DNA from: Pantoea sp. Mb-10
Lineage (GTDB): Bacteria; Pseudomonadota; Gammaproteobacteria; Enterobacterales; Enterobacteriaceae
Direction of reading: 5' to 3'
Assembly (NCBI RefSeq): GCF_021272205.1
Contig: NZ_JAJSDX010000004.1
Span: forward strand, 1 to 64,000
DNA length: 64,000 nt
A program made the position numbers and the translations under genes. A model generated the notes under the pieces. It saw nothing but the letters and a program-made list of their open reading frames with translations, was not told the DNA's origin and made no database searches. Shown here piece after piece: positions 1-11,018 of the stretch. The stretch's first letter is position 1. Each line of letters opens with the position of its first letter.

Positions 1-76
1 AACTCAGAAGTGAAACGCCGTAGCGCCGATGGTAGTGTGGGGTCTCCCCATGCGAGAGTAGGGAACTGCCAGGCAT
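1..76 (+). rRNA. rrf: 5S ribosomal RNA, 3' part
   Basis: The first 76 bases match the 3' two thirds of the enterobacterial 5S rRNA as I know it, ending in the usual CCAGGCAT. The 5' end lies outside the window. A rho-independent terminator follows after about 10 bases, so this is the end of an rRNA operon. In E. coli an rRNA operon (rrnE) also lies a short way upstream of metA. Confidence 0.95.
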
Positions 77-86
77 CAAACAGAAG

Positions 87-115
87 AGCCCTGAACGACC
101 GTTCAGGGCTTTTTT
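87..115 (+). terminator. rRNA operon terminator
   Basis: A perfect 10-bp inverted repeat (agccctgaac / gttcagggct) with a 4-base loop is followed by five or more T. It sits just after the 5S gene and is a classic intrinsic terminator of an rRNA operon. Confidence 0.93.
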
Positions 116-411
116 ACGTCTGCAGAAAAAGAGACTGAAGAAAGCGCCCGTTTACCCAACTTACGCAGGCCACCTTTCCGCCCCCGCTGTCGCTGCTGGG
201 CGATCTTTCTCGTTGTGCAAACGCGAGCAAACTCGGCGCGTTGGCTCAAACGTCGGCTGCTCGCCAGGGATTCGTACGCCACCGCGCCCGCTCGGTTGAC
301 TGCACCTTTGATTAACTCGCTATCTCACCCCGCTTCCTTTCCCACCCAATGCTGAAACATTTTCATAAAACGCATGAAGTATCGACATTATGAGCCTACC
401 AGGCTAATCTC
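116..411. other. intergenic, no gene seen
   Basis: About 300 bases between the rRNA terminator and the metA control region. I find no convincing open reading frame with a ribosome binding site, no tRNA-like fold and no repeat. The metA promoter probably lies toward the right end. Confidence 0.5.
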
Positions 412-443
412 GGGCATCTGGATGTCTAAACGTTTATACGGTT
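412..443 (+). promoter_or_regulatory. MetJ operator (tandem met boxes) of metA
   Basis: Four consecutive 8-mers (gggcatct, ggatgtct, aaacgttt, atacggtt) resemble the AGACGTCT met box. The same block, including ATCTGGATGTCTAAACGT, lies upstream of E. coli metA. MetJ with S-adenosylmethionine would repress metA here. The start codon follows 23 bases later, after a GAGGTGAG ribosome binding site. Confidence 0.8.
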
Positions 444-465
444 ATCAGTAAGAGGTGAGTAGGCT

Positions 466-1395
466 ATGCCAATCAGGGTTCCCGACGAATTACCGGCAGT
501 GAATATCTTGCGCGATGAAAATGTCTTTGTCATGACGTCATCGCGCGCGCGTGTGCAGGAGATCCGTCCGCTAAAAGTCCTGATCCTCAACCTGATGCCG
601 AAAAAGATCGAGACTGAAAACCAGTTTCTGCGCCTGCTCTCTAACTCCCCGCTGCAAATCGATGTTCAGCTCCTGCGCATTGATAGCCGGGAATCGCGCA
701 ACACGCCCAGCGAGCACCTGAATAACTTCTACTGCAATTTCGATGATATCGCACACGACAACTTTGACGGCCTGATTGTCACAGGTGCACCGCTGGGATT
801 AGTGGATTTCAACGATGTGGCTTATTGGCCCCAAATCCACCGTGTCTTGCATTGGGCCAAAGAACACGTCACCTCCACGCTGTTTGTGTGTTGGGCGGTA
901 CAAGCTGCACTGAATATTCTGTACGGCATCCCGAAGCAAACGCGGCAGACCAAACTTTCCGGCGTCTATGAGCATCAGATCTTACATCCGCATGCGCTGC
1001 TGACGCGCGGGTTTGATGACAACTTCCTTGCGCCGCACTCGCGCTATGCTGATTTTCCCAGCCAGCTTATCCGCGATTACACCGATTTAGAGCTGTTTGC
1101 AGAATCAGAAAGTACCGGCGCCTATTTGATGGCCAGCAAAGACAAGCGCCTGGCGTTTGTTACCGGCCACCCTGAATACGACGCGCTTACGCTGGCAGGT
1201 GAATATCACCGTGACGCTGAGGCTGGCCTCAGCCCTGACGTGCCCTTTAACTATTTTCCACACAACGATCCGACACAGTCACCACGCGCCACCTGGCGCA
1301 GTCACGGTAATTTACTGTTTTCCAACTGGCTCAACTACTACGTTTACCAGATTACGCCGTTCGATCTGCGCCATATGAATCCCACGCTCGAGTAA
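466..1395 (+). CDS. metA: homoserine O-succinyltransferase
   Basis: This enzyme transfers succinyl from succinyl-CoA to homoserine, the first committed step of methionine synthesis, in the cytoplasm. The 309 residues equal the E. coli length. The catalytic triad is visible: Cys142 (in FVCWAVQA), His235 and Glu237 (in TGHPEY). Gly111 (in APLG) marks the succinyl-CoA form; acetyl-CoA users carry Glu there. MetJ boxes lie just upstream and an intrinsic terminator 29 bases after the stop, so it is monocistronic. Confidence 0.98.
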   Translation: MPIRVPDELPAVNILRDENVFVMTSSRARVQEIRPLKVLILNLMPKKIETENQFLRLLSNSPLQIDVQLLRIDSRESRNTPSEHLNNFYCNFDDIAHDNFDGLIVTGAPLGLVDFNDVAYWPQIHRVLHWAKEHVTSTLFVCWAVQAALNILYGIPKQTRQTKLSGVYEHQILHPHALLTRGFDDNFLAPHSRYADFPSQLIRDYTDLELFAESESTGAYLMASKDKRLAFVTGHPEYDALTLAGEYHRDAEAGLSPDVPFNYFPHNDPTQSPRATWRSHGNLLFSNWLNYYVYQITPFDLRHMNPTLE

Positions 1396-1424
1396 GTTAC
1401 ACCTATTCGCTCGCCCCAATGCCG

Positions 1425-1457
1425 CCGCGACAGTCACTCACTGTCGCGGTTTTTTTT
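1425..1457 (+). terminator. metA terminator
   Basis: A perfect 9-bp stem (ccgcgacag / ctgtcgcgg) with a 7-base loop is followed by eight T, 29 bases after the metA stop codon. Confidence 0.93.
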
Positions 1458-1550
1458 ATGGCCTCCACACAACTATGGAAGTATTTGCCTTTAATTCGAG
1501 AGTTTAAATTACAGGAAAAACAGTGGTTTTGTTTTGTTATTCAATAAAAA

Positions 1551-1570
1551 TGGAAATAGTTTTTGAAATT
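1551..1570 (+). promoter_or_regulatory. IclR operator upstream of aceB
   Basis: The sequence TGGAAATAGTTTTTGAAATT closely resembles the IclR site of the E. coli aceB promoter (GGAAATTGTTTTTGA core). It lies about 100 bases before the aceB start codon. With iclR at the other end of the operon, the whole repression circuit is in the window. The call rests on remembered similarity to the E. coli site. Confidence 0.7.
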
Positions 1571-1667
1571 AAAATAAAAATGCTTATGCTCTGATCCTGT
1601 AGGTTAAAAAACACCCGACACCGCGATCCGCTGCGTCAGCGTCGGATCAGATCAGGAGGCAGCCGCT

Positions 1668-3266
1668 ATGACAGATTCTGTAATCAGTAATACGCTTACC
1701 TTCACGCAGCGCTTTACCCACGCGGAAAAGCAGCTGTTTACACCCGCATGCATAGATTTTCTCCACGCGCTGGTCGCGCGCTTCGCCCCTGAACGCGAGC
1801 GGCTACTTAAGGCACGGCAACAGCGTCAAAACGCTTATGATCGCGGCATGCTTCCGGACTTCGATCCAGAAACTGTTTCCATTCGGGAAAGTGATTGGCA
1901 AGTCCGTCCGCTGCCGATTCTGTTGCAGGATCGCCGCGTAGAGATCACTGGCCCACCGGACCGCAAAATGGTGATCAACGCCCTCAACGCCAACGTCAAC
2001 GTCTTCATGGCGGACTTTGAGGATTCCCTTGCGCCCACGTGGCAAAAGCTGATTGACGGACAGCTCACGCTGCGCGAAGCCGTCAACGGCACTCTGCAGT
2101 TCACCAGCGAGAGCGGCAAGATTTATCAGCTGAAATCGAATCCTGCGCTGCTGATGTGCCGCGTGCGCGGGCTGCATCTTGAGGAGAAGCACGTAGAGTG
2201 GCGCGATAGCGCGATTCCGGCGGGGCTGTTTGATTTCGCGCTTTATGTGTTTCACAACGCGGAGGCGCTGTTAGCAAAAGGGCATGGTCCGTGGTTTTAT
2301 CTGCCTAAAACCGAACATGCCAATGAAGCGGCATGGTGGCGCGAGATCTTCCGTTTCAGCGAGGATCGCCTCGATCTGCCGCGGGGCACCATCAAAGCCA
2401 CGGTATTGATCGAAACCCTGCCAGCGGTCTTTCAGATGGACGAGATCCTGTGGGCGTTGCGCGATCACGCTGTCGGGCTCAATTGTGGGCGCTGGGACTA
2501 TATCTTCAGCTATATCAAAACGCTGGCGCAGCACGGCGATCGTATTCTGCCGGATCGTCAACACATCGGAATGGATCAGCCTTTTCTCGACGCTTATTCA
2601 CGATTACTGATCAAAACCTGCCATCGCCGCGGCGCGTTGGCGATGGGCGGCATGTCGGCGCTCATCCCGCACAAAGACCCCGAGCGTAACGCATGGGTGC
2701 TGCAAAAAGTGCAGGAAGATAAAGCGCGCGAAGCGGCCAACGGCCACGACGGCACATGGGTCGCCCATCCCGGCCTTGCGGATGTGGCGATGGCAGTATT
2801 CACCGACGCGCTCGGTACGCAGCCCAACCAGCTCGTGGTAAGGCGTGAGCAGGATGCGCCCATCAGCGCCGAGCGCCTGCTGCGACCCTGTCGCGGTCCG
2901 CGTACCGCAGACGGCATGCGCGCCAATATCCGCGTTGCGCTTCACTATCTGGAAGCCTGGATCAGTGGCAACGGCTGCGTACCCATCGAAGGCTTAATGG
3001 AAGATGCCGCCACGGCGGAAATTGCCCGTGCCTCAATCTGGCAGTGGATACATCACAAGCAAATCCTTAGCGACGGCCAACTGGTCACTGCGGCGCTGTT
3101 TGAGCAGTACCTGGCCGACGAACTGGCGTCACTGCGCCACAGCGTGGGCGAGACACGTTACGCACAGGGCCGCTACGCGGACGCGGCGGCACTGATGGCT
3201 GAGATCACCACTGACGACACCTTGGTTTCTTTCCTCACGCTGCCGGGCTACCGCCTGCTGCCCTGA
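1668..3266 (+). CDS. aceB: malate synthase A
   Basis: Condenses glyoxylate with acetyl-CoA to malate, the second step of the glyoxylate shunt, allowing growth on acetate and fatty acids. It has 532 residues, one fewer than E. coli. The conserved [10 protein letters not shown] segment (about residue 120) and the [15 protein letters not shown] segment (about 270) hold the Mg2+ and substrate-binding residues of the family. A strong AGGAGG site lies 9 bases before the start. It is first in an operon with aceA (16-base gap) and aceK, under a predicted IclR operator. Confidence 0.98.
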   Translation: MTDSVISNTLTFTQRFTHAEKQLFTPACIDFLHALVARFAPERERLLKARQQRQNAYDRGMLPDFDPETVSIRESDWQVRPLPILLQDRRVEITGPPDRKMVINALNANVNVFMADFEDSLAPTWQKLIDGQLTLREAVNGTLQFTSESGKIYQLKSNPALLMCRVRGLHLEEKHVEWRDSAIPAGLFDFALYVFHNAEALLAKGHGPWFYLPKTEHANEAAWWREIFRFSEDRLDLPRGTIKATVLIETLPAVFQMDEILWALRDHAVGLNCGRWDYIFSYIKTLAQHGDRILPDRQHIGMDQPFLDAYSRLLIKTCHRRGALAMGGMSALIPHKDPERNAWVLQKVQEDKAREAANGHDGTWVAHPGLADVAMAVFTDALGTQPNQLVVRREQDAPISAERLLRPCRGPRTADGMRANIRVALHYLEAWISGNGCVPIEGLMEDAATAEIARASIWQWIHHKQILSDGQLVTAALFEQYLADELASLRHSVGETRYAQGRYADAAALMAEITTDDTLVSFLTLPGYRLLP

Positions 3267-3282
3267 CCCTGGAGATAGCGCT

Positions 3283-4584
3283 ATGAATCGTATGCAACAG
3301 ATCGCACAACTGCAATCAAGCTGGAATACCGCACGCTGGCAGGGAATTACTCGTCCCTATAGCGCGGAAGACGTGGTGAATTTACGCGGTTCGGTGAATC
3401 CGGTCTGCACGCTGGCTGAGCGGGGCGCGACCAAACTGTGGGCGCTGCTTAACGGCAGCGCCCGTAAAGGCTACATCAACAGCCTTGGCGCATTAACCGG
3501 CGGTCAGGCGGTACAGCAGGCCAAAGCGGGCATTGAAGCCATTTATCTCTCAGGCTGGCAGGTGGCGGCAGATGCGAACCTGGCCGGGCAGATGTACCCC
3601 GATCAGTCTCTCTACCCGGTTAACTCGGTGCCTGAGGTGGTGCAGCGCATCAACCAGAGCTTTCAGCGCGCCGATCAGATTCAGTGGGCCAGTGGCCTGT
3701 CGCCCGAGGATGCAGGCTACATCGACTACTTCTTGCCGATAGTAGCCGATGCCGAAGCGGGCTTTGGGGGCGTACTCAATGCCTATGAGCTAATGAAGGC
3801 GATGATTGAGGCCGGCGCGGGAGCCGTCCACTTTGAAGATCAGCTGGCGGCGGTGAAGAAATGCGGCCATATGGGCGGCAAAGTGCTGGTGCCGACGCAG
3901 GAAGCGATTCAGAAGCTGGTTGCGGCGCGTCTGGCAGCGGACGTGATGAATGTGCCCACCGTCCTGCTGGCGCGCACCGATGCCGACGCGGCCGATCTCA
4001 TTACCGCCGACTGCGACCCGCGCGATGCGCCGTTCATTACCGGCGAGCGCACGGCGGAAGGCTTCTTTCGCACCCGCGCAGGCATCGAACAGGCGATCAG
4101 TCGCGGACTGGCCTACGCCCCTTATGCCGACGTGCTGTGGTGCGAAACCTCAACGCCAGATTTGCAGATGGCGCAGCGCTTTGCCGACGCGATCCACGCG
4201 CGCTATCCCGGCAAGCTGCTGGCCTACAACTGTTCGCCCTCCTTTAACTGGAAGAAAAATCTCGACGATCGCACCATTGCACACTTTCAGCAGGCACTCA
4301 GCGACATGGGCTACCGTTTCCAATTCATTACGCTGGCCGGCATCCACAGCATGTGGTTCAACATGTTTGACCTCGCGCATGCCTACGCGCAGGGCGAAGG
4401 GATGCGTCATTACGTTGAGAAAGTGCAGCAGCCGGAGTTCGAGGCGCGCGCGCGGGGCTACACCTTCTCGTCCCATCAGCAAGAAGTGGGCACCGGCTAT
4501 TTCGATCGCATCACCCACGTCATCCAGGGCGGGGAGTCCTCTGTTACCGCCATGAAAGGCTCAACCGAAGCCGCGCAGTTCTGA
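3283..4584 (+). CDS. aceA: isocitrate lyase
   Basis: Splits isocitrate into succinate and glyoxylate at the branch point between the citric acid cycle and the glyoxylate shunt. It has 433 residues (E. coli 434). The signature KKCGHMGGK contains the catalytic Cys194. Second gene of aceBAK, 16 bases after aceB with its own GGAGA site. A small hairpin separates it from aceK, as expected where the lyase is made in excess over the kinase/phosphatase. Confidence 0.98.
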   Translation: MNRMQQIAQLQSSWNTARWQGITRPYSAEDVVNLRGSVNPVCTLAERGATKLWALLNGSARKGYINSLGALTGGQAVQQAKAGIEAIYLSGWQVAADANLAGQMYPDQSLYPVNSVPEVVQRINQSFQRADQIQWASGLSPEDAGYIDYFLPIVADAEAGFGGVLNAYELMKAMIEAGAGAVHFEDQLAAVKKCGHMGGKVLVPTQEAIQKLVAARLAADVMNVPTVLLARTDADAADLITADCDPRDAPFITGERTAEGFFRTRAGIEQAISRGLAYAPYADVLWCETSTPDLQMAQRFADAIHARYPGKLLAYNCSPSFNWKKNLDDRTIAHFQQALSDMGYRFQFITLAGIHSMWFNMFDLAHAYAQGEGMRHYVEKVQQPEFEARARGYTFSSHQQEVGTGYFDRITHVIQGGESSVTAMKGSTEAAQF

Positions 4585-4593
4585 GCCGTTTTC

Positions 4594-4611
4594 CGGCCCA
4601 GGGAAGGGCCG
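4594..4611 (+). other. aceA-aceK intercistronic hairpin
   Basis: A 6-bp stem (cggccc / gggccg) with a 6-base loop fills most of the 46-base space between aceA and aceK. E. coli carries a longer REP-type region here that lowers aceK expression. This short stem could play the same part, which is inference. Confidence 0.5.
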
Positions 4612-4630
4612 TCCGCACAGGAGAACGCCG

Positions 4631-6364
4631 ATGTCACCGCGAGAATTGCTGATTGCCCATACCATTTTGCAGGGATTTGACGCCCAGTATGGCCGGTTTC
4701 TTGATATCACCGCCGGGGCGCAGCAGCGCTTTGAACAGGCGGAGTGGCAGGCCGTCCAGCACGCCATGAAGGCGCGCATCCATCTTTACGATCACCACGT
4801 CGGCCTGGTGGCGCATCAGCTGCGTATTCTCAATGATGTGGCGCAGTGGGACGGCGCATTTTGGCTGCGGGTCAAACACCATTATGAAACGCTGCTGCCG
4901 GAGTATCCGCGCCCGGAAATCGCCGAAAGTTTCTTCAATTCTGTGTTCTGCCGCTTACAAGGGCATAGCCATCTGCACCCTGAGCGGCTATTTATCTTTT
5001 CGTCGCAGCCTGCAACGTCGGTACCGCAGGCGCTGCGCCCGCTGTCGCGCGGCTACTGCGCGCAGCAAGGGTGGCATCAGGTACTGCACCATGTACTCAG
5101 CGATCTGCCGCTGCGCCTGCCGTGGCAGGACAGGGCGCGAGACATTGGCTGGATTGTGCGTCATTTGCAGGAGCAGTTCAGCCCGGCGCAGCTGCAACAC
5201 GCCACGCTCGACGTCGCCAGCGAACTGTTTTATCGCAATAAAACCGCGTGGGTCGTGGCTCGCTTGCAGTTACGCGAGGAAATGGTGCCCTTTCTGCTGC
5301 CGATTCAGCGCGACGACAGTGGCCGCCTGTGGATCGATACCTGCCTGACTGACAGCAACGACGCCAGCATAGTGTTTGGCTTTGCGCGCGCCTATTTCAT
5401 GGTATACGCGCCGGTCCCCGCCGCGCTGGTCGCCTGGCTGCAACCGATTCTGCCCGGCAAAACCACGGCCGAACGCTACATGGCGATTGGCTGCCAGAAG
5501 CACGGCAAAACCGAATGCTACCGCGAATACCTGCACTATCTGGCGCACAGCGACGAAGCGTTTACGCTGGCACCCGGCGTGCGCGGCATGGTGATGCTGG
5601 TGTTTACGCTGCCGGGGTTTGATCGGGTTTTTAAAGTGATTAAAGACCGCTTTGCCCCGCAAAAAGAGGTCACGGAAGCGCAGGTGCGCGACTGCTACCG
5701 CCTGGTCAAAGAGCACGATCGCGTGGGACGCATGGCCGATACGCAAGAGTTTGAGCATTTTGCGCTGCCGCGCCATCGCATTCCGCCGTTGCTGCTGGCG
5801 GAGTTTATGCGCGATATTCCGCAAAAAATCGACGTGCGCGATGACGTGGTGATCATTCGCCACTTATGGCTGGAACGCCGCATGCAGCCGCTTAATTTGT
5901 GGTTAACCGCGGCGACGCCAGACCAGCGGCAACATGCCATTGCTGAATACGGCGATGCCATTTGCCAGCTGGCGGCGGCGAATATTTTTCCTGGCGACAT
6001 GCTGTTTAAAAACTTTGGCATGACGCGGCACGGGCGGGTGGTGTTTTACGACTATGACGAAATCCGCCCGATGACCGAGCTGGTGTTCCGCGACGTGCCG
6101 CCTGTGCGCTATGAAGAGCAGGAATTGCAGGCTGAGCCGTGGTACAGCGTAGGCCCGGACGACGTGTTTCCCGAAACGTTCCGCTACGCCTTATGCAGCG
6201 AACCGACCAGCGGCAAGCTGCTTCAGGCGCTGCATCCACAGCTGTTTGAGGCTGGCTGGTGGCGCGCGGTACAGGCGCGTATTCGCGCCGGGCATATCGA
6301 AGAGGTCATGGCGTGGCGCACGACGCAGCGTTTCTGCGTGCGCTACGCCACGGTGGCCGCTTAG
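4631..6364 (+). CDS. aceK: isocitrate dehydrogenase kinase/phosphatase
   Basis: This bifunctional enzyme phosphorylates isocitrate dehydrogenase to inactivate it, and reverses this, steering carbon into the glyoxylate shunt. It has 577 residues (E. coli 578) and aligns with AceK along its length by recognition, including [20 protein letters not shown] and [20 protein letters not shown]; the latter carries acidic residues of the kinase-type active site. Third gene of aceBAK, with AGGAG 6-7 bases before the start. Its stop codon overlaps the convergent iclR stop by four bases. Confidence 0.97.
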   Translation: MSPRELLIAHTILQGFDAQYGRFLDITAGAQQRFEQAEWQAVQHAMKARIHLYDHHVGLVAHQLRILNDVAQWDGAFWLRVKHHYETLLPEYPRPEIAESFFNSVFCRLQGHSHLHPERLFIFSSQPATSVPQALRPLSRGYCAQQGWHQVLHHVLSDLPLRLPWQDRARDIGWIVRHLQEQFSPAQLQHATLDVASELFYRNKTAWVVARLQLREEMVPFLLPIQRDDSGRLWIDTCLTDSNDASIVFGFARAYFMVYAPVPAALVAWLQPILPGKTTAERYMAIGCQKHGKTECYREYLHYLAHSDEAFTLAPGVRGMVMLVFTLPGFDRVFKVIKDRFAPQKEVTEAQVRDCYRLVKEHDRVGRMADTQEFEHFALPRHRIPPLLLAEFMRDIPQKIDVRDDVVIIRHLWLERRMQPLNLWLTAATPDQRQHAIAEYGDAICQLAAANIFPGDMLFKNFGMTRHGRVVFYDYDEIRPMTELVFRDVPPVRYEEQELQAEPWYSVGPDDVFPETFRYALCSEPTSGKLLQALHPQLFEAGWWRAVQARIRAGHIEEVMAWRTTQRFCVRYATVAA

Positions 6365-7194
6365 CGTCCAGAATACGCTTGGGTGACGCGCCGCGCCGCC
6401 CGAATCACCAGCGCGCCCAGTTCGGTAATGCGGTCGTCGGTCATGCGCGCCAGCGGGCCGGAGATGGAGATGGCCGCGAAGGGCTCGCCGTGCTCGTCGT
6501 AGATGGGCGCGGCCACGCAGCGCAAGCCGAGCGCGTGCTCTTCATCGTCGTGCGAATAGCCGATTTTACGGATCAGCGCCAGGTTGTCCTTAAGGCTGTG
6601 CGGCGACATCAGCGTTTTTGGCGTGTAGCAGTGCAACCCTTTCTGATGCAGCAGGGCGGTGATTTGCGTGTCGCTGAGATGGGCGAGAAACGCTTTGCCC
6701 GCGCCCGAGGCGTGCATCGGCAGCTTGCCGCCGATGGGGGCCGACATACGCATAAGCTGCGTACACTGTACTTGATCGATGATCACCGCCTGATAATCAC
6801 TGAGATCCAGCACCGCCAGATTTACCGTCTCGCCGGCGTCCATCATCAATTCCCGCAGGATCGGATGAACGATAGCCAGCAAATTACGGCTCTGTAAAAA
6901 GCTGCTGCCGACCACAAAGGCGTGCGCGCCCATGGTCCAGAAACCCAGCTCGCCCGTTTGCTGAACGAATCCCTGCTGCTGCAAGGTGGCCAGCAGGCGG
7001 TGCGTGGTGGAATTGGGCAGACCAGCCTGCTGGGCCAGCTCGGTCAGCGCCACGCTGCCTTGCGACTCGGCAATCAGCTCAAGCAGGCGCAAGCCGCGCG
7101 TCAGCGACTGAACTTGACCACCGGCGGCGGCAGGCGCGGCGGCCGGCGTGGCGCGCGGTTTCTTGCCGCGTTTAGCGGGTACGGGGGTGGCCAT
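6361..7194 (-). CDS. iclR: IclR repressor of the acetate operon
   Basis: DNA-binding repressor of aceBAK; glyoxylate and pyruvate are the known effectors. I place the start at 7194 ([12 protein letters not shown], 277 residues): AGGAG lies 7 bases upstream and it matches the E. coli N-terminus, while an upstream in-frame ATG at 7212 lacks support. Residues about 30-90 form the winged helix-turn-helix ([20 protein letters not shown]). The rest is the IclR effector domain ([33 protein letters not shown]). An Ala/Pro-rich linker follows the basic N-terminus. It converges on aceK. The E. coli neighbour metH is absent; the next gene is yjbH. Confidence 0.96.
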   Translation of the reverse strand: MATPVPAKRGKKPRATPAAAPAAAGGQVQSLTRGLRLLELIAESQGSVALTELAQQAGLPNSTTHRLLATLQQQGFVQQTGELGFWTMGAHAFVVGSSFLQSRNLLAIVHPILRELMMDAGETVNLAVLDLSDYQAVIIDQVQCTQLMRMSAPIGGKLPMHASGAGKAFLAHLSDTQITALLHQKGLHCYTPKTLMSPHSLKDNLALIRKIGYSHDDEEHALGLRCVAAPIYDEHGEPFAAISISGPLARMTDDRITELGALVIRAARRVTQAYSGR

Positions 7195-7440
7195 GATCTC
7201 TCCTGAGGGCATTAATACTGGAAACCATTTTCGTTTTTAACGGGATGAATGCAAACGCTGCTTCACTGGTCGGATCTGTGTTGCCTGGCGTTAACCCGCG
7301 CACGCTTCGCAGGCTCACCGTTCTGTGCCGGTAACGGCGTGAACAGGGTCATGGCGGACGATAATGCGGCGCGTAGAGGCGGTCTGCGCCTTCTTGAGGT
7401 CACGCGTAAACAGGGCAGGCGTATGGGTGAAACGGCAGTG

Positions 7441-7465
7441 AAAAAAGGCGGCCTGACGGCCGCCT
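7441..7465 (-). terminator. yjbFGH operon terminator
   Basis: On the minus strand, just after the yjbH stop, an 8-bp stem (aggcggcc / ggccgcct) with a 4-base loop is followed by six T. It ends the exopolysaccharide operon. Confidence 0.9.
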
Positions 7466-7471
7466 AAAAGG

Positions 7472-9562
7472 TTAGTTAAAGCGTGCGTCGCGATCGGACG
7501 TGAGGTCATACAGCTGATATTTGCGGCCCAGCATCTGTCCGCCATCACGCGTCAGCGGCACCCAGTTCACCATGGCGCGACCGCGCGTTGGCGTCACCGT
7601 AAACAGATCCATTGGGATGGAAATGTAGAACCCTTTGGTGAAGTCACCCTCGCCGTAATCTTTGGCCGAGACGTTGGTTTTCGTGGCGTAGAAGCCCACC
7701 ATGACGCCGCTGTCAAAGCGCTTGGACACATCCAGCGTGACGCCCTTGTCCTTCGCCAGATACTGCCCCACGCTTGCCTTTACCAACACATCCTGGCTGA
7801 ACCACGGTCGCCAGTAGCCGGTCAAATGGCCGGTGGGCGCGCTGTAGTCGGTGAACTGCATCATGTTGTCCCAGTCACGCTGCTTCACGTAATTGGCATC
7901 AAGGCCCACCGCCCAATTGCTGTCGATAGGGCGGTAAAGCACTTCGCCGCCGACGCCGCCGTACATGGTCTCCAGATAACCGCCGTACACTTGACCGTAG
8001 ACATCGCCGCCTAAATAGCGCAGGTAGTTCGCCTGTAAGTCATTCACGTAGACGTTATTCTGCACGTAGTCGCGAATGTGGGTACGCACGCGCGGCAGGG
8101 TAGAGTCGGATGGGGCGCCGTTGTAGTTGAACTTGTTATAGTTATTGGCCACGTTGGCAAACACACTGCCGCCGACCAGCAGGTGATCGGTGAGCCAATA
8201 ATCGACGTTACCCATCACGCCAATCTGGTACATGTAGAAGTTTTCTGGCCCGCCTACCGACTGATTCAACACCGGTGCCAGGCTGTAGTTCAGCCGATCT
8301 GGACGAATAAAGAAGCCCTGCTCGCTGTTCACCGGCTCTGTGGGTGCAACGCGCGTTTGCTGCAGCGGCTGCTCGTGCCCCAGCGGATAGCCCACCAGCG
8401 ATTGATGCAGGCTGGCTACGTCCGTGCGCGTTGTGACCTGCGGCATACCGTAGCGTGTTTCCGTGACATCCAGGGTTTGAATACCCGCCGGCAGGTTGTT
8501 CATGATGATGCGGTTGGCGCGATCCACGCCTTCGCGCGTATCGCGATATTTGCTCTGTTCACCGCTCACGTACAGCGTGCTGCCTTTGGTTTGAATGCGC
8601 GGGCCATCCAGTCCGGCATTATATTTCAGCGCGCTCAGTTGACTGGCCACCACCGTGGGCTCCAGCAGCTCGTCCTGCGGTTGCGGCTGGTAAGCGGGGG
8701 GCGCCTCGTCAATATGCGACTGGCGCAAGTCGTTGAAGTTAGTGCGCACCGTGACGCCAAACATAAAGGTATTGCCGCGCTCATAGCTGACGTTGAAGTC
8801 TGCCCAGTTGGTCAGACGGTAGATAGCGCCCACGTTGACCTTGCTGCGCTGCTCAAGGCGACCGGCGAAATCATCCTGATAGTTGTTCCCTTCGTATTCC
8901 AGCTTTAGGCGTAGTGGCTGCCACGGCGTTTGGTATTCGACGCCGCCAAACAGGGCTGCGGGGCCGTGGAACATCTGCGAGCCGTTGATCGCCCCCGGCT
9001 CACCGTTGCCGGTGCGATGGCAGAAGCTGTCATTGGCGGAGCAGAAGGGGTTTTTCACCGTGCCGCTGTTGCCCAGATAGCCCCAGCCGAGGCCCAGCGT
9101 GAAATCAAACGGTCCCCACGCTTTACTGGCCACCAGATATTCACTGTCAAACAGGCCGGTGCCGCCAAGATCGCGCGATCCCACCGCCACTTCAGGCAGC
9201 CAGAAGCCCTCTTGCCACAGGCGCAGCTTGAGATCGAACGCTTTGTCTTTGTAACTTTGATTGCCGCTAAACCCTTCCACCGCGCTGTAGCGGCGAGTAC
9301 GCACGTCGGTATAGCGCACCGTGGTTTCCAGCCAGGGAAACAGCTGCAGCGACGCAGAGTAATAGCGATATTGTCGGTTATCGCGTGCATTCAGGCTGAA
9401 TTCGCCTTCTTTTGCCATGCGCGCCGTGGGCGTTTGCAGCAGGCCCACGCCGCCAAAATCCGTTTGTGAAGGGCCGATAGGCTCAGGCCAGGTTTCAGCA
9501 TGTACCTGACACGCCGCCGAGACCGAAGCCGCGATGAAGCTGATTAAGAGGTGTTTTTTCAT
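7472..9562 (-). CDS. yjbH: YjbH, DUF940 exopolysaccharide export protein
   Basis: Large outer-membrane-associated protein of the YjbH/GfcD (DUF940) family, encoded in loci for extracellular polysaccharide. The start at 9562 ([16 protein letters not shown]) overlaps the yjbG stop as TGATG and gives 696 residues (E. coli 698). A signal peptide is clear; either VHA/ET is a signal peptidase I site, or SAAC is a weak lipobox. The rest is rich in alternating polar and aromatic residues, consistent with a beta-barrel. Last gene of yjbFGH, followed by a strong terminator. The molecular function is unproven. Confidence 0.94.
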   Translation of the reverse strand: MKKHLLISFIAASVSAACQVHAETWPEPIGPSQTDFGGVGLLQTPTARMAKEGEFSLNARDNRQYRYYSASLQLFPWLETTVRYTDVRTRRYSAVEGFSGNQSYKDKAFDLKLRLWQEGFWLPEVAVGSRDLGGTGLFDSEYLVASKAWGPFDFTLGLGWGYLGNSGTVKNPFCSANDSFCHRTGNGEPGAINGSQMFHGPAALFGGVEYQTPWQPLRLKLEYEGNNYQDDFAGRLEQRSKVNVGAIYRLTNWADFNVSYERGNTFMFGVTVRTNFNDLRQSHIDEAPPAYQPQPQDELLEPTVVASQLSALKYNAGLDGPRIQTKGSTLYVSGEQSKYRDTREGVDRANRIIMNNLPAGIQTLDVTETRYGMPQVTTRTDVASLHQSLVGYPLGHEQPLQQTRVAPTEPVNSEQGFFIRPDRLNYSLAPVLNQSVGGPENFYMYQIGVMGNVDYWLTDHLLVGGSVFANVANNYNKFNYNGAPSDSTLPRVRTHIRDYVQNNVYVNDLQANYLRYLGGDVYGQVYGGYLETMYGGVGGEVLYRPIDSNWAVGLDANYVKQRDWDNMMQFTDYSAPTGHLTGYWRPWFSQDVLVKASVGQYLAKDKGVTLDVSKRFDSGVMVGFYATKTNVSAKDYGEGDFTKGFYISIPMDLFTVTPTRGRAMVNWVPLTRDGGQMLGRKYQLYDLTSDRDARFN

Positions 9563-10299
9563 CAGTCTGGGATCCGGTGAGTCAGAACAGAAAGCATGCG
9601 TGCATTGAAATCTGCCTTGCCCCAAGGCAGTACCCCGGCGCCAAGGCCAAGCCAGATCAGGCTGCCTGGATCGACTTCAACGTGGCGCTGATTCCAGTAG
9701 GCAATCGGCGCTTCATGCAGCTGCCCGTCCGGCGAGATCACCGTGGCGATATTCCGGTCAGCACCCGCAAGCGGCGTATGGTCAGCCAGATACGCCCGCA
9801 CGGTTTTGCCCGGCTCCCAGCGCATTTTGCCCGGTGCGGTGAGCGCGCCTGCCACGGTCACGGTCTCTGGCGCGGCGACGAGATAGAGGTCGTACTGGCC
9901 GGACAGCGTACGGTTGGCCTCGGGGCGTAGGCGCACCACGTCAGGATCCAGCGACGTAAACTGGCGGCCAATGACCTGTACCGCGCTGAGCTGGTGGATC
10001 ACGGCGCCCAGCGTGGCGGCCAGATCCGCACTGCTGTCTGCTTGCCATGCGCGTAAATCGTGCAGCAGCTGCTGCTGTTGCCGCTGAGCCACGGCGGTGG
10101 CACCCCGTTCAGCGATCGCGGTGGCGGGCCACTCACTTTGTAGAGCAGGATCGGTGACGAGCTGGCTAAGGTTTTGCATCGGACCGAGTTGGATGGTGGG
10201 TTGGCCTTGTGCACGGTGTACGGTGATCTGCGCATCAGCCAGCGCCGGGCCCGCCGCAAGCAGCAGCGCGGCGGCAAGCCGTTGAGGAATTTTTTTCAT
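9562..10299 (-). CDS. yjbG: YjbG, GfcC-like periplasmic protein
   Basis: Member of the YjbG/GfcC family found in exopolysaccharide and group 4 capsule loci. It has 245 residues, with a signal peptide ([21 protein letters not shown]) and a predicted soluble periplasmic body. Its start overlaps the yjbF stop by four bases (ATGA) and its stop overlaps the yjbH start by one, so the three genes are translationally coupled. Its exact role in polysaccharide export is unknown. Confidence 0.93.
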   Translation of the reverse strand: MKKIPQRLAAALLLAAGPALADAQITVHRAQGQPTIQLGPMQNLSQLVTDPALQSEWPATAIAERGATAVAQRQQQQLLHDLRAWQADSSADLAATLGAVIHQLSAVQVIGRQFTSLDPDVVRLRPEANRTLSGQYDLYLVAAPETVTVAGALTAPGKMRWEPGKTVRAYLADHTPLAGADRNIATVISPDGQLHEAPIAYWNQRHVEVDPGSLIWLGLGAGVLPWGKADFNARMLSVLTHRIPD

Positions 10300-10943
10300 G
10301 ATTTCGCTGGCTTCAGAAGGGTGGTTGCAATGGGAAACTGGTCTGCGGCCAGCATCTGCTGCGCTTGCCAGAGGGTGCCGTCACGGTTATCGATCCAGAA
10401 GGTGTTTTGCCACGTGACGTCCGGGCCGGGCATCGACACGGTCTCATGCCAGACGCGGCAGGCAATGCGTTCGCCCGCGATATCCAGCACCGTATCGCTG
10501 CCGCGCGTGAAGGTGGACACCGCCGTTGCCGCGCGGACTTTACCTTGCTCGTGCCACTGCACCACGCGCGTCCAGCGCGCGCCGTCTTGCAGCCGCAGCG
10601 GCTGCGCCAGCGGATCGGCCTGCAGGTTACTCACGGCATCCAGATTGCTGCCAAGCCCTAAGGTTTTCACCAGCCGCCCATGCTGCATCACCAGCATGGC
10701 TTTATCCTGGGTGATCCATTTCTGCTGGCCCTGTTCGTTATAACCCAGTACCACAAAGATGCGCGGACCGTCATTGATGCGCACATATTGGCTGGCATAA
10801 GGCAGGCTGGCCACCTGTTGGTCAGTGACCGTAACGTCCGAAGGGCCCTCGACAGCCAGCATTAGCGTCTGTTCGAGTCCTTTTTGCGTTTGCGTGCAGG
10901 CCTGTAGTAACAGGCACAGAAGAAGGAGTGAGCGTCTGCGCAC
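10296..10943 (-). CDS. yjbF: YjbF, GfcB-family outer membrane lipoprotein
   Basis: Lipoprotein of the YjbF/GfcB family tied to exopolysaccharide secretion. I start it at a GTG at 10943 (reads VRRRSLLLLCLLLQAC), since this gives a compact lipoprotein signal with lipobox LLQAC, an upstream AGGGA, and 215 residues (E. coli about 212). The upstream in-frame extension would run into the yjbE terminator. Leu at +2 fits outer-membrane sorting if Cys is followed by Thr, as here. It couples to yjbG by an ATGA overlap. Confidence 0.9.
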   Translation of the reverse strand: MRRRSLLLLCLLLQACTQTQKGLEQTLMLAVEGPSDVTVTDQQVASLPYASQYVRINDGPRIFVVLGYNEQGQQKWITQDKAMLVMQHGRLVKTLGLGSNLDAVSNLQADPLAQPLRLQDGARWTRVVQWHEQGKVRAATAVSTFTRGSDTVLDIAGERIACRVWHETVSMPGPDVTWQNTFWIDNRDGTLWQAQQMLAADQFPIATTLLKPAKS

Positions 10944-10974
10944 GATGTAATCCCTGTGTGAGGCAAATAAAACA

Positions 10975-11000
10975 AAAAATAACCACACGGCTGTGTGGTT
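10975..11000 (-). terminator. terminator/attenuator between yjbE and yjbF
   Basis: On the minus strand an 8-bp stem (aaccacac / gtgtggtt) with a 4-base loop is followed by ATTTTTT. It lies 18 bases after the yjbE stop and just before the yjbF ribosome binding site. It should make yjbE mRNA more abundant than yjbFGH unless it is read through. Confidence 0.88.
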
Positions 11001-11018
11001 ATGTTTAAAGGTGTTGCA

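Noticed and set aside
7213..7440. Open frames between iclR and yjbH
   Set aside because: Both strands have frames of 70-odd codons, but none has a ribosome binding site, a recognisable sequence or conserved context. This region more likely holds the iclR promoter.
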